Below are positions 26,103-35,269 of a stretch of DNA of 64,000 bases, in pieces. The notes under the pieces were generated by a model. That model did not search any database, was not told the origin of the DNA, and saw only the letters and a list, made by a program, of their open reading frames with translations. Numbering within the stretch: the stretch's first letter is position 1; the number at the start of each line of letters is the position of its first letter. The stretch comes from Kocuria sp. cx-455 (GTDB lineage Bacteria; Actinomycetota; Actinomycetes; Actinomycetales; Micrococcaceae), in contig NZ_JACXBS010000002.1 in the NCBI RefSeq assembly GCF_014698015.1, positions 496,001 through 560,000 of the forward strand, in the 5' to 3' direction. Both the position numbers and the translations under genes were made by a program.

Positions 26103-26118
26103 AACTGACGTAGGCTGA

Positions 26119-26155
26119 GCGGCGTCGCGGGAGATATTTTCTCCGGCGACGCCGC
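26119..26155 (+). terminator. Hairpin between clpP2 and clpX
   Basis: 16-base inverted repeat with one mismatch, arms 26119-26134 and 26140-26155, loop tattt. It suggests that clpX has its own promoter in the following 100 bases. Confidence 0.7.
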
Positions 26156-26252
26156 CGCTGACCGCGTACCGGTGTCCAGCTTTGGCGCACCTTCCGCCCT
26201 CGCCTAAAATGGCGCCGAGGGCAAACATCGAGATGAACTGTGAGGACTGGCT

Positions 26253-27548
26253 ATGGCGCGCATCGGAGAGAGCGTTGACCTGCTCAAATGCTCCTTCTGC
26301 GGTAAGAGCCAGAAGCAGGTGCGCAAGCTCATTGCCGGGCCTCGCGTCTACATTTGCGATGAATGCATTGAACTGTGCAATGAGATCATCGAAGAGGAAC
26401 TCACCGAGGTCGAGGAAACCGACCACGTGGAGCTTCCGCGCCCGCAGCAGATCCATGATCATCTGCAGGAATACGTGATCGGTCAGGACACCGCCAAGCG
26501 TGCGCTGTCCGTGGCCGTGTACAACCACTACAAGCGCATCCGCGCGGGCGTCTCCGGGCAGACCCTCTCCATTGCCGGTTCCGACGGCCACGAAGAAGAC
26601 ATCGAAGTGGCCAAGTCCAATATTTTGTTGGTGGGCCCCACCGGTTCCGGTAAGACCTACCTGGCGCAGTCCCTGGCTCGTAAACTGGACGTACCGTTCG
26701 CCGTGGCGGATGCCACTTCCCTCACCGAGGCCGGATACGTAGGTGAAGACGTTGAAAATATTCTCCTCAAACTCATCCAAGCTGCCGATTTCGATCTCAA
26801 GAAAGCGGAGCAAGGGATTATTTACATCGACGAGATCGACAAGATTTCTCGTAAATCTGAGAACCCCTCGATCACGCGCGACGTATCGGGTGAAGGGGTC
26901 CAGCAAGCGCTCCTGAAAATTCTGGAGGGCACGGTGGCGTCGGTCCCTCCGCAGGGTGGGCGCAAGCACCCCCAGCAGGAGTTCCTGCACATCGACACCA
27001 CCAATGTGCTTTTCATCGTGGCCGGCGCGTTCGCGGGTCTGGACGAGATCGTCCAGCAGCGCACGGGCAAGAAGGGCATTGGCTTTGGTGCCGCCATCCG
27101 CGACACTTCCGAGGTGGACCTCACCGGTCAGGTGCGCCCCGAGGATCTGTTGAAGTTCGGTCTGATCCCGGAGTTCATCGGCCGTCTGCCGGTCGTGACC
27201 ACGCTGTCCAAACTCTCGGTCTCGGACATGGTTCGGATCCTCACCGAACCCAAGAACGCCTTGGTCAAGCAGTACCGCAAGCTCTTCCAGATCGACGGCG
27301 TGGAACTCACCTTCGACCCGCAGGCGCTAGAAGCCATTGCCGAACTGGCCATTGAACGGGGCACCGGTGCCCGCGGCCTGCGAGCCATTCTGGAAGACAT
27401 CCTCATGCCGGTCATGTTCGACCTGCCCAGCCGCGATGATGTCGCTGCGGTTCTGGTCACCGCCGATTCCGTGGCGAAACTCAGCGACCCGGAGATCTTC
27501 ACGCACGAGATGATCGAAGAAGAGCGGCGTCGCCATAAGTCCGCGTGA
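26253..27548 (+). CDS. clpX: ATP-dependent Clp protease ATP-binding subunit ClpX
   Basis: AAA+ unfoldase that feeds substrates into ClpP. 431 residues. The N-terminal zinc-binding domain has CSFC and CDECIELC (about residues 11-40). Walker A GPTGSGKT and Walker [10 protein letters not shown] are intact. The ClpP-docking loop reads IGFGA (after TGKKG), and sensor-2 lies in [13 protein letters not shown]. Start ATG follows GAGGACTGG. Full length for the family. Confidence 0.97.
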   Translation: MARIGESVDLLKCSFCGKSQKQVRKLIAGPRVYICDECIELCNEIIEEELTEVEETDHVELPRPQQIHDHLQEYVIGQDTAKRALSVAVYNHYKRIRAGVSGQTLSIAGSDGHEEDIEVAKSNILLVGPTGSGKTYLAQSLARKLDVPFAVADATSLTEAGYVGEDVENILLKLIQAADFDLKKAEQGIIYIDEIDKISRKSENPSITRDVSGEGVQQALLKILEGTVASVPPQGGRKHPQQEFLHIDTTNVLFIVAGAFAGLDEIVQQRTGKKGIGFGAAIRDTSEVDLTGQVRPEDLLKFGLIPEFIGRLPVVTTLSKLSVSDMVRILTEPKNALVKQYRKLFQIDGVELTFDPQALEAIAELAIERGTGARGLRAILEDILMPVMFDLPSRDDVAAVLVTADSVAKLSDPEIFTHEMIEEERRRHKSA

Positions 27549-27599
27549 GGCGTGATCACCCTGTGAAAGCAACGTACCCGTTTGTCGAAAGGTAACCGC

Positions 27600-28202
27600 A
27601 TGTCCGGTAAGCAGCACGTAGATTTCTGGTTCGATCCGCTGTGCCCGTGGGCCTGGATGACCTCACGCTGGATGGAAGAGGTCGTCAAAATCCGTGACGT
27701 GGAGGTCACTTGGCGCATCATCTCGCTGGGCATCCTCAACGAGAACAACCCGGACAATCACCACCAGGGCCACATCGAGTCCATGTGGATGGTGCGGGTG
27801 ATCGAGGCCGCGGCCCAGGCGCACGGCGACGAGTACTACAAGAAGCTCTACGACGCCATGGGCACCCGCCGGCACCCGGGCGGCATGGAGGACGAGCTGG
27901 AAATCATCACGGAGTCCCTCGCTGAGGTCGGTCTGTCCGCGGACCTCGCGGACGCCAAGGACTCCGAGGACTACGACGCCGCGATCCGCGCGTCCACCGA
28001 GGCCGCCCAGGCGGTAGCCGGCCAGGACATCGGCACCCCGTGCATCGCCGTGAACGGCGTGGGCTTCTTCGGCCCCGTGTTCACCCCGGCCCCCAAGGGC
28101 GAGGAAGCGGGCAAGGTCTGGGACGGTGCCCTCGCACTGGCCTCCTACCCCGGCTTCTACGAACTCAAGCGCGGCCGCGAAAGGGGCCCCGACTTCAGCT
28201 GA
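27600..28202 (+). CDS. DsbA-family protein, mycothiol-dependent nitroreductase (Rv2466c) type
   Basis: 200-residue thioredoxin-fold protein of the DsbA family. The N-terminus HVDFWFDPLCPWAWMTSRWMEEV matches the actinobacterial Rv2466c group, linked to mycothiol-dependent reductions and oxidative stress. The redox motif is CPWA, so the second Cys of CPWC is absent; a monothiol mechanism with mycothiol is plausible. The cis-Pro region reads GTPCIAVNG. No signal peptide, so cytoplasmic. The ATG at 27600 follows GAAAGG. In M. tuberculosis the homologue lies between rpiB and pepN; here it follows clpX, a local rearrangement of the same neighbourhood. Confidence 0.82.
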   Translation: MSGKQHVDFWFDPLCPWAWMTSRWMEEVVKIRDVEVTWRIISLGILNENNPDNHHQGHIESMWMVRVIEAAAQAHGDEYYKKLYDAMGTRRHPGGMEDELEIITESLAEVGLSADLADAKDSEDYDAAIRASTEAAQAVAGQDIGTPCIAVNGVGFFGPVFTPAPKGEEAGKVWDGALALASYPGFYELKRGRERGPDFS

Positions 28203-28225
28203 GGATCCTCCGCCGACGGGTGTGC

Positions 28226-28296
28226 GCCGACATTCCGGTCCGTATAGCTGCCTCCGGCGGGGGCGTCACTGCATTTTCACGGACCGGGATGTCGGC
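28226..28296. repeat. Long-loop inverted repeat
   Basis: 18-base arms (28226-28243 and 28279-28296) with one mismatch and a 35-base loop, just after the DsbA-like gene. It may be part of the transcription end of that gene. Confidence 0.55.
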
Positions 28297-28322
28297 ACCC
28301 GGGCCCGGAGGTGGCACGACAG

Positions 28323-28353
28323 CGGCGGGCGATCCCCGAGGGGTCGCCCGCCG
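28323..28353. terminator. Bidirectional-looking terminator between the DsbA-like gene and valS
   Basis: GC-rich stem, arms 28323-28337 and 28340-28353, with a single bulged T. It lies between two convergent genes, 20 bases beyond the valS stop. Confidence 0.7.
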
Positions 28354-28372
28354 TTGTGGTCTGCGGGTGTGA

Positions 28373-31024
28373 CTACGCCTCGAGGGCGGCTTCCAGCTGC
28401 ACGTGGCTGACGGTCAGCTCGCCGTCGGCGTCCGTGAGCGTGAGGTCCGCGGCGTTACCTGCGGCCTTGAGATCGTCCAAGCCGGCGCGTAGTTGCTCCA
28501 GTTGAGCGGCCGGGCCCGAGACGGTCGCGGAGGTGACCGCGGTGCGCTGTTTGACCTTGGCCTCGGACTTGGACTTGCGCAGCCCGGACAGGGCCTCGCC
28601 CACCACGGTAAGCACCTCGGGATCGCCCTGCTGAGCAAGCCCGGCAAACCCGTCGATCACGGGCCAGGAAGCCCGGTGCACCGACCCCGCACGCCACCAG
28701 GACCAGACCTCTTCGGTTGCGAAAGGAATGAACGGTGCGAACAACCGCAACAGGGTATCCAGCGTGGTGGCCAGGGCCGCGTGCACGGATGCCTGAGCCG
28801 CCTCACCGCGCGAACCGTAGGCCCGGTCCTTGACCAGCTCCACGTAGTCGTCGGTGAAGGTCCAGAAGAAGGATTCGATCAGCTGGAGCGCGCGGGCGTA
28901 CTCGTAGTCCTGGAACGCGGTGCTCGCACGGGTGACCACATCGGCCAACTGCGTCAGCAGGGCGCGGTCCAGGCCGTTGACGACCACCGACTCGTCCGTC
29001 CCCGAACCCAACACGGAGGCCTCGCTGACACCCTGGGCCAGCACGAACTTGGAGGCGTTGAGCAGTTTGATGGCCAACCGGCGCCCGATCTTCATCTGCC
29101 CCTCGTCGTAGGCGGTGTCCGCACCCAGCCGTGCGGAGGCCGCCCAGTAGCGGACCGCGTCCGAACCGTACTTCTCGAGCACATCGGTGGGGACCACCAC
29201 GTTGCCCTTGGACTTGGACATCTTCTTCCGGTCCGGGTCCAGGATCCAGCCGGACAGCGCCGTGTGCTTCCACGGCACGGTCTGCGCCAGCGTCTCGGCC
29301 CGTACCACGGTCGAGAACAGCCAGGTGCGGATGATGTCGTGGCCCTGCGGGCGCAGATCCATGGGGAACGTGGCGGCATGCAGCTTCTCGTCCACGGACC
29401 AACCGGTCGCGATCTGCGGGGTCAGCGAGGAGGTGGCCCACGTGTCCAGGACATCCGGGTCCGCCATGAAGCCACCGGGCTGATCGCGCTGCTGCTCGGT
29501 GTAACCGGGAGCGACATCGGCCGTGGGATCCACCGGCAGCTGATCCTCGGAGGGCAGCACGGGATGGTCGTAGTCCGGCTCACCGGACTCGTCCAGCGGG
29601 TACCAGACCGGGAACGGCACACCGAAGAACCGCTGGCGGGAGATCAGCCAGTCACCGTTGAGCCCCTCGATCCAGTTCTCGTAGCGGGAGCGCATGAAGG
29701 TGGGGTGCCACGAGATCTCACGGCCCCGCTCGATCAGTGCTTCCCGGCGCTCTGCATCACGGCCACCATTGCGGATGTACCACTGGCGCGAGGTGACCAC
29801 TTCAAGGGGCTTGTCGCCCTTTTCGTAGAAGTTCACCGGGTGCATGATTTTCTTGGGCTCGCCCTCCAGGTCACCGGAGGCCTCGAGCAACTCCACCACG
29901 GCCTTCTGCGCGGAGAACACGGTCTTCCCGGCAACCTGCGCGTAATTCTCGGCCGGGGCGCCCTCGCCGATCCACTCGGGCTGCTCCGCGAGGAACCGGC
30001 CGTCGCGGCCGATCAACGCGCGGGTGGGCAGGTTGAGCTCGCGCCACCAGGTGACGTCGGTGAGGTCGCCGAAGGTACAGATCATGGCGATACCCGAACC
30101 CTTGTCGGGCTTGGCCAGCGGGTGGGCCTTGACCTCGACCTCGACGTCGAACAGGGGAGAGCGCACGGTGGTGCCGAACAGCGACTGGTACCGCTCGTCA
30201 TCCGGGTGGGCCACCAGGGCCACGCACGCGGGCAGCAGCTCGGGGCGAGTGGTCTCGATGAAAACCTTCTCCCCGTCGGGGCGGTGGAATGAGACGCGGT
30301 GATAGGCGCCTTCGCGTTCGCGGTCCTCGAGTTCGGCCTGGGCCACCGCGGTGCGGAACGTGACGTCCCACATGGTGGGGGCCTCGGCCATGTAGGCGTT
30401 ACCGGCCTGGTAGTCCTTCAGGAACGCCAGCTGCGAAACCTTGCGGGAGTGGGCATCAATGGTGCGGTAGGTGCGGTTCCAGTCCACGGACAGACCCAGG
30501 GTGGAGAAGAGGTGCTCGAACACCTTCTCGTCCTCCACGGCGAGTTCTTCGCACAGCTCGATGAAGTTCTGGCGGGACACCACGTCCCAGTCTCGCTGGT
30601 TCTTGGCCGGCTTCTCCGGGGGACGGTACCCCTCGATGTAGGGCTTGCCGGGCTCGCAACGCACACCGTAGTAGTTCTGCACGCGGCGTTCGGTGGGCAG
30701 GCCGTTGTCGTCCCAGCCCAGCGGGTAGAACACGTTCTTGCCGTTCATCCGCTGGTAACGGGCAATCACGTCGGTCTGCGTGTAGGAGAACATGTGTCCC
30801 ACGTGCAGGGAACCGGAGGCCGTGGGAGGGGGAGTGTCGATCGAGTAGACGGCCTCGCGCGTGGTGTCCTCGTCGAAGGCGTACGTGCCGTTCTCGCGCC
30901 ACTGCGCGGAGTACTTGTCCTCCAGACCCTCCAACGCCGGCTTGTCGGGAACGGTCACCGCGGTGGTGGTCGCGGCTGTGTCACTGAAATTGGGCGTGTC
31001 TGTACCCTCAAGATGTTGTGCCAT
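28373..31024 (-). CDS. valS: Valyl-tRNA synthetase
   Basis: Charges tRNA-Val. 883 residues, class I synthetase. The HIGH motif appears as HVGHM in TASGSLHVGHMFSYTQTD (about residues 69-86), and KMSKS as KKMSKSKGN. The N-terminal insertions (NYYGVRCEPGKPYIEGY) place it in the subgroup found in archaea and many actinobacteria rather than the E. coli type. The C-terminus ends ALEAALEA before TAG. ATG start; upstream ribosome binding site is weak. Confidence 0.95.
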   Translation of the reverse strand: MAQHLEGTDTPNFSDTAATTTAVTVPDKPALEGLEDKYSAQWRENGTYAFDEDTTREAVYSIDTPPPTASGSLHVGHMFSYTQTDVIARYQRMNGKNVFYPLGWDDNGLPTERRVQNYYGVRCEPGKPYIEGYRPPEKPAKNQRDWDVVSRQNFIELCEELAVEDEKVFEHLFSTLGLSVDWNRTYRTIDAHSRKVSQLAFLKDYQAGNAYMAEAPTMWDVTFRTAVAQAELEDREREGAYHRVSFHRPDGEKVFIETTRPELLPACVALVAHPDDERYQSLFGTTVRSPLFDVEVEVKAHPLAKPDKGSGIAMICTFGDLTDVTWWRELNLPTRALIGRDGRFLAEQPEWIGEGAPAENYAQVAGKTVFSAQKAVVELLEASGDLEGEPKKIMHPVNFYEKGDKPLEVVTSRQWYIRNGGRDAERREALIERGREISWHPTFMRSRYENWIEGLNGDWLISRQRFFGVPFPVWYPLDESGEPDYDHPVLPSEDQLPVDPTADVAPGYTEQQRDQPGGFMADPDVLDTWATSSLTPQIATGWSVDEKLHAATFPMDLRPQGHDIIRTWLFSTVVRAETLAQTVPWKHTALSGWILDPDRKKMSKSKGNVVVPTDVLEKYGSDAVRYWAASARLGADTAYDEGQMKIGRRLAIKLLNASKFVLAQGVSEASVLGSGTDESVVVNGLDRALLTQLADVVTRASTAFQDYEYARALQLIESFFWTFTDDYVELVKDRAYGSRGEAAQASVHAALATTLDTLLRLFAPFIPFATEEVWSWWRAGSVHRASWPVIDGFAGLAQQGDPEVLTVVGEALSGLRKSKSEAKVKQRTAVTSATVSGPAAQLEQLRAGLDDLKAAGNAADLTLTDADGELTVSHVQLEAALEA

Positions 31025-31139
31025 GTGCCCCAGTCTCTCATGCCCTCCGCGCGCGATCGGGCCGGCGCGGGGTTCAACGTCCTAATCCATTGTGACTGAG
31101 TATTTCCCCTGGATAAATCGGGCGACTACCGTGGCAGGT

Positions 31140-31940
31140 ATGACTCACAACACACAGAGCGCCTACGACAACCCCAAGCCCGTCGGCAACGGCAAGGTGG
31201 CCGTGGTCACCGGTGCCTCCACCGGCATCGGTGAGGCCACCGTGGAACGGCTGCGCAGCAGCGGCTGGACCGTGTACGCGGTGGCGCGCCGAGCGGAACG
31301 ACTCGAGGATCTCGCCCAGCGCACCGGCGCGATTGCCGCGCCCACGGACATCACGGATCCGGCCCAGGTCGACGCCCTGCGCGACACCGTGCTGTCCGAA
31401 CAGACAACCGTGGATGCCGTGCTCAACATCTCCGGCGGCGCGCGCGGCACCGACAAGATCCTCGACGCCAAGGAGGCGGACTGGAACTGGATGTTCCAGG
31501 TCAACGTCATGGGTACCCTGCGGGTGACCCGGGCCTTCCTGCCGACCCTGCGCGAGAACGGCGAGGGCACCGTGGTCAACCTGACCTCGCTGGCCGCCTT
31601 CCGTGCCTACGAGGGCGGGGCCGGGTACAACGCCGCCAAGTTCGCCGAGCGTTCCATGACCGAGGCGCTGCGCCTGGAGGAAGCTGAACACAATGTGCGC
31701 GTGGTCGAGGTGGCCCCCGGCCTGGTGCACACCCCTGAATTCTCACTCATGCGCCTCGGTGGCGACCAGGAGGCTGCGGACAAGGTCTACGCCGGTGTGG
31801 AAAAGCCGCTCACCGGTGCCGATGTGGCCGAGGTGCTCGCCTTTGCCGTGGAGTTGCCGCACCACGTCAACATCGACACCCTCACCGTCAAGCCGGTGGC
31901 GCAGGCGGCCGTGCACAAGATGATTCGCACGCAGTCCTAA
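31140..31940 (+). CDS. Short-chain dehydrogenase/reductase
   Basis: 266-residue NAD(P)-dependent oxidoreductase. Cofactor motif TGASTGIG near 22-29 with following Arg residues (VARRAERL) suggesting NADP. Catalytic Ser in NLTSLAAF, and YNAAK with Tyr and Lys near 160-164. VEVAPGLVHTPEFS follows. The layout resembles the YdfG group, which oxidises hydroxy acids such as L-allo-threonine and serine; the substrate is not certain. ATG 31140 follows GGCAGG. A strong terminator follows. Confidence 0.85.
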   Translation: MTHNTQSAYDNPKPVGNGKVAVVTGASTGIGEATVERLRSSGWTVYAVARRAERLEDLAQRTGAIAAPTDITDPAQVDALRDTVLSEQTTVDAVLNISGGARGTDKILDAKEADWNWMFQVNVMGTLRVTRAFLPTLRENGEGTVVNLTSLAAFRAYEGGAGYNAAKFAERSMTEALRLEEAEHNVRVVEVAPGLVHTPEFSLMRLGGDQEAADKVYAGVEKPLTGADVAEVLAFAVELPHHVNIDTLTVKPVAQAAVHKMIRTQS

Positions 31941-31960
31941 CTCTCGAACGGTGTACCGAG

Positions 31961-31993
31961 CGGGCCCCGACGAGAACGTGTCGTCGGGGCCCG
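31961..31993 (+). terminator. Terminator after the SDR gene
   Basis: Perfect 13-base inverted repeat cgggccccgacga / tcgtcggggcccg (31961-31973, 31981-31993), 20 bases past the stop and upstream of the iron box. Confidence 0.8.
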
Positions 31994-32024
31994 TTCTCGT
32001 GTTGTCAGAACCCGCTCACATAAT

Positions 32025-32043
32025 TTAGGTTAGGCTAACCTGA
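32025..32043 (+). promoter_or_regulatory. Iron box of the siderophore uptake operon
   Basis: TTAGGTTAGGCTAACCTGA matches the DtxR/IdeR consensus at 18 of 19 positions, the best in the window. It lies 27 bases before the GTG of the binding-protein gene, a position suited to blocking RNA polymerase when iron is plentiful. Confidence 0.93.
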
Positions 32044-32070
32044 TCTAATTGGACTGCTCGAGGAGCCACC

Positions 32071-33141
32071 GTGCACGCATCTTCCCACCCCGCCCACACG
32101 CAGGCCGTGACCCGGCGCCGCCTGCTCGGCTCCGGCCTGGCACTTGCCTCGCTCATGGGACTGGCGGCGTGCTCAACCGGCTCGCGCGGGGGCAGTGAGG
32201 AAACCCGCCCGGGTGCTACGGCGTCGTCGTCGCCCACCGACTCCTTCCCCGTGAAGGTCGAGCACGCCCTGGGCACCACCACTGTGGACGCCGAACCCCA
32301 GCGAGTGGTGACCGTGGGAGCCAGCAGCAACCAGGACTTCGTGGCCGCCCTGGGGGTGATGCCCGTGGGCATCGTCACGGTTGCGTGGGGCGGCAACGCC
32401 AACGGCTCCACCGACTGGTTCGATGAGGCCGTCTCCCGTCTGGGCGCGCAGCAGCCGGAGCAGTACGACGAATCGGACGGTACGAATTTCTCCGCGGTCG
32501 CGGAGTTGCGACCGGACCTGATCGTGGCGGTGAACTCGGGAATCACCCAGGAGGATTACGACCGCCTCGCGAAGATTGCCCCCGTGGTGGCCTATCCCAC
32601 GGGCCCGTGGGTCAATGCGTGGCAGGACCAGCAGCGGCTGGTTGCTCAGGCCCTGGGGCGCTCCGAGGCGGGCGACACGCTGGTCGAGGACACCGAGGCA
32701 CTCATCGCCAGCCGCTCGGAGGAGCTGGGCGACGCCAAGGGCAAGACCTTCATTTACGGGGACGTGTCCGGAAACCTCGGGTTCTACGGACCGGGCGACG
32801 GGCGCCCGCGGTTCTACGAGGAACTGGGCCTGACGTTGCCGGCCGTGGTGACCGACAACATTTCCGAGGACGAGTTCTGGCGCGAATGGCCGCAGGAACG
32901 CGCGGACGAGCTCGACAGCGATCTGTTCATCAGCGCCGCCGAGGACGACGAGGCGGTCCAGAAGTTCAAGGAGGACCCGATCCTGCGCGCGATCCCCGCA
33001 GTCGCCAAGGATCAGGCCATCTTCTTCACGAACAAGCAGGACGTTCTGGCCGGGTCCGTGACCTCGCCGCTGTCGGTTCCCTACGCGCTGGACGTTCACA
33101 TCCCCGCCATTAAGGGGGCCCTGGGGATGCAGTCCTCGTGA
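32071..33141 (+). CDS. Iron-siderophore ABC importer, substrate-binding lipoprotein
   Basis: Captures ferric siderophore outside the membrane and delivers it to the permease pair. 356 residues. The signal has a twin-arginine-like TRRRLLGSG, a hydrophobic stretch and the lipobox LAAC with the lipidated Cys at 34, followed by a Ser/Thr/Gly-rich linker. The mature part has FepB/FecB-type features: VEHALGTTTVDAEPQRVVTVG, LRPDLIVAV, and a long backbone helix. The GTG start follows AGGAG by five bases. First gene of an operon whose next start overlaps its stop by four bases. Confidence 0.93.
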   Translation: MHASSHPAHTQAVTRRRLLGSGLALASLMGLAACSTGSRGGSEETRPGATASSSPTDSFPVKVEHALGTTTVDAEPQRVVTVGASSNQDFVAALGVMPVGIVTVAWGGNANGSTDWFDEAVSRLGAQQPEQYDESDGTNFSAVAELRPDLIVAVNSGITQEDYDRLAKIAPVVAYPTGPWVNAWQDQQRLVAQALGRSEAGDTLVEDTEALIASRSEELGDAKGKTFIYGDVSGNLGFYGPGDGRPRFYEELGLTLPAVVTDNISEDEFWREWPQERADELDSDLFISAAEDDEAVQKFKEDPILRAIPAVAKDQAIFFTNKQDVLAGSVTSPLSVPYALDVHIPAIKGALGMQSS

Positions 33142-34205
33142 GCGCGCACGCCGGGATCGCCGTCCCGCACCGCGGTGGCCGGACACGCGAACGGGCTCGT
33201 GCGCGTGTCTGGCCGGTGTTGGCTGCGCTGCTGGCGGTGACCGTGGTGGTTTCCGTGCTGGTGGGCACCCGCCCCATCGACCCGGCCATCACGTGGCGGG
33301 TGCTGCCGGGGGTGTTCGCCGGGGACCTCTCGACCACCGGCGTCCCCGCGCTCGACGCCGCCGTGGTGCAGTCCCGCGTGTGGCGTACCGCCGCGGGGGT
33401 GCTCACGGGGGCGGCGCTGGCCGTTGCCGGAGCGCTTCTGCAGGGCGCCACGCGCAATCCGCTGGGGGATCCCGGGATTCTGGGGCTCACCGCGGGCGCC
33501 GCGTGCGCCGTGGTCACGGGCGCCGTTCTGGGCGGACTGCTCTCTCCCGGTTCCCAACTCTGGTTGGCCGCGGCGGGATCCGCGGCGGCCATGCTGCTCG
33601 TTTATGGGTTGGCCACGGTGGCCAAGGGCGGCGCCCGGCCCGTAACCCTCGCGCTGACGGGCGCGGCGATCTCCGCGGGCCTGGGGGCGCTCACGAGCGC
33701 CATGCTGCTCAGCGATCAGGCGACGTTCAACTCGTTCCGCTCATGGCAGGTGGGGGACCTCGCGCGTCCCGACGGCACGTTCCTGCTGCTGGCCGCCCCC
33801 GTGGTCCTGATCGGGCTGGTGGTTGCGTGGCCGTTGGGTGGTTCCCTGGACACCCTCAGCCTGGGCGATGCACTGGGCCGCGGACTGGGCGCCCACCCCG
33901 CGCTCATTCGCTTACTCGCGGGTGTGGCCGTGGTGCTGCTGGCCGGCACGGCCACGGCGCTGGCCGGTCCACTCGTGTTCTGCGGGTTGCTGGTGCCCCA
34001 TGCGGTGCGTGCGTTCGTGGGTGTGTCCTACCGGCGCGTGATACCGGCGTGCATGCTGGCCGGACCCGCGGTCGTACTGCTCGCGGACACCGTGGCTCGC
34101 ATAGCGCTCCCGGATCGCGAGCTGCAGGTGGGTATCGCGTTGGTGATCATCGGCGCGCCGGCCCTGGTGGCCATTGTGCGCCGCAGGGGAGTGGTGACCG
34201 CGTGA
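33138..34205 (+). CDS. Ferric-siderophore permease (FecCD family)
   Basis: About ten membrane segments; 355 residues. Family motifs AGALLQGATRNPLGDPGILGLTAGA near 100-125, GTATALAGPLVFCGLLVPHAVR, and the LPDRELQVGIALVIIGAP end. This copy is uninterrupted and shows the residues that are lost in the copies at 12.7-14.8 kb. GTG start overlaps the lipoprotein stop (GTGA). Confidence 0.93.
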   Translation: MSAHAGIAVPHRGGRTRERARARVWPVLAALLAVTVVVSVLVGTRPIDPAITWRVLPGVFAGDLSTTGVPALDAAVVQSRVWRTAAGVLTGAALAVAGALLQGATRNPLGDPGILGLTAGAACAVVTGAVLGGLLSPGSQLWLAAAGSAAAMLLVYGLATVAKGGARPVTLALTGAAISAGLGALTSAMLLSDQATFNSFRSWQVGDLARPDGTFLLLAAPVVLIGLVVAWPLGGSLDTLSLGDALGRGLGAHPALIRLLAGVAVVLLAGTATALAGPLVFCGLLVPHAVRAFVGVSYRRVIPACMLAGPAVVLLADTVARIALPDRELQVGIALVIIGAPALVAIVRRRGVVTA

Positions 34206-35269
34206 GCCAGACACTGATCGCCCGCCCCGTTGTCTCCCAGCCCGCTCCGGCCACGGTCGACAGCGTCCGCGCCGGACGACGCCGCACCCACCGCAGGTTG
34301 CGCGGGGTCACCCTCGCCCTGTGCCTCGCCCTGGTGATGTGCTCGTTCGCCCGCATCGCGCTGGGCAAGTACGTGGTGTCCGTCCCCGACCTGGTCTCGG
34401 TACTGGCGGGGACCTACGACGGTCCCGCGAGCTACATCGTGTGGGACGTGACCCTGCCGCACACGATCCTGGGGATCCTGACGGGTATCTGCTTCGGACT
34501 GGGCGGGCACCTCTTCCAGCGGGTGCTGCGCAATCCGCTGGCGTCCCCGGACATCATGGGTGTCTCCTTCGGTGCGGGTCTGGCCGCGGTCGTGGCCATC
34601 ACCGTGGGTGGCCTGTCGGGCGCGGCCGTGACCGCCAGTTCCCTGGTCGGCGCCTTTGTGCTCATGACGGCGGTGATCCTTGCCGCCGGCGGAACCAGGG
34701 CGAACATCGGACGCCTGGTGCTCACCGGTGTCGCCGCCGGGACCCTGACCACGGCCGGCATCAACGGCGTGCTCACCCGATCCAGTATTTACGAGGCCCA
34801 GGAAGCCCTGCAGTGGTTGACGGGGTCCTTGAACTCCGCACGCTGGGCCGACATCATCCTGGTGGGTGTCGCGCTGATCGTTCTGCTGCCGTTGTGCGCA
34901 CTGTTGACCCCGTCCGTCGATGCAATGAGCACCGGAGACCACTTGGCCGCCGGGCTGGGTGTGCCCGTTGTACCCGTGCGGTTGACCGCGCTCGCGCTCG
35001 CCGTGGTGTTCGTGGCAGTGGCCGCATCCGTGGTGGGGCCCGTGGCGTTCGTCGCGTTCATGGCGGCCCCCATTGCGCGCGGTCTGGCCGGAGGTGCCGG
35101 GCTGGCGCATCACGCGGCCCTCGTGGGAGCGTTGCTCATGGTGGTCTCCGACTACATTGCCGCCGAGGCCCTCCCCGGTCTGTCCCTGCCCGTGGGTGTC
35201 GTCACGGCGGCAGCCGGCGCGCCCGTCCTGTTGTGGCTGTTGATCGGCCGAGGAAAGGCTGAATCATGA
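34202..35269 (+). CDS. Ferric-siderophore permease (FecCD family), second subunit
   Basis: Partner permease, 355 residues. Motifs HLFQRVLRNPLASPDIMGVSFGAG, AASVVGPVAFVAFMAAPIAR and GLSLPVGVVTAAAGAPVLLWLL. The GTG at 34202 overlaps the previous stop by four bases, which fixes the start within a longer open frame. Intact and hydrophobic throughout, after a basic N-terminus of about 30 residues. Confidence 0.93.
   Translation: MSQTLIARPVVSQPAPATVDSVRAGRRRTHRRLRGVTLALCLALVMCSFARIALGKYVVSVPDLVSVLAGTYDGPASYIVWDVTLPHTILGILTGICFGLGGHLFQRVLRNPLASPDIMGVSFGAGLAAVVAITVGGLSGAAVTASSLVGAFVLMTAVILAAGGTRANIGRLVLTGVAAGTLTTAGINGVLTRSSIYEAQEALQWLTGSLNSARWADIILVGVALIVLLPLCALLTPSVDAMSTGDHLAAGLGVPVVPVRLTALALAVVFVAVAASVVGPVAFVAFMAAPIARGLAGGAGLAHHAALVGALLMVVSDYIAAEALPGLSLPVGVVTAAAGAPVLLWLLIGRGKAES

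Noticed and set aside
33293-34201. Upstream extension of the second uptake permease through the first permease gene
   Set aside because: It lies in a different frame from the first permease and has Arg/Gly-rich nonsense composition; the GTG at 34202 overlapping the previous stop is the proper start.
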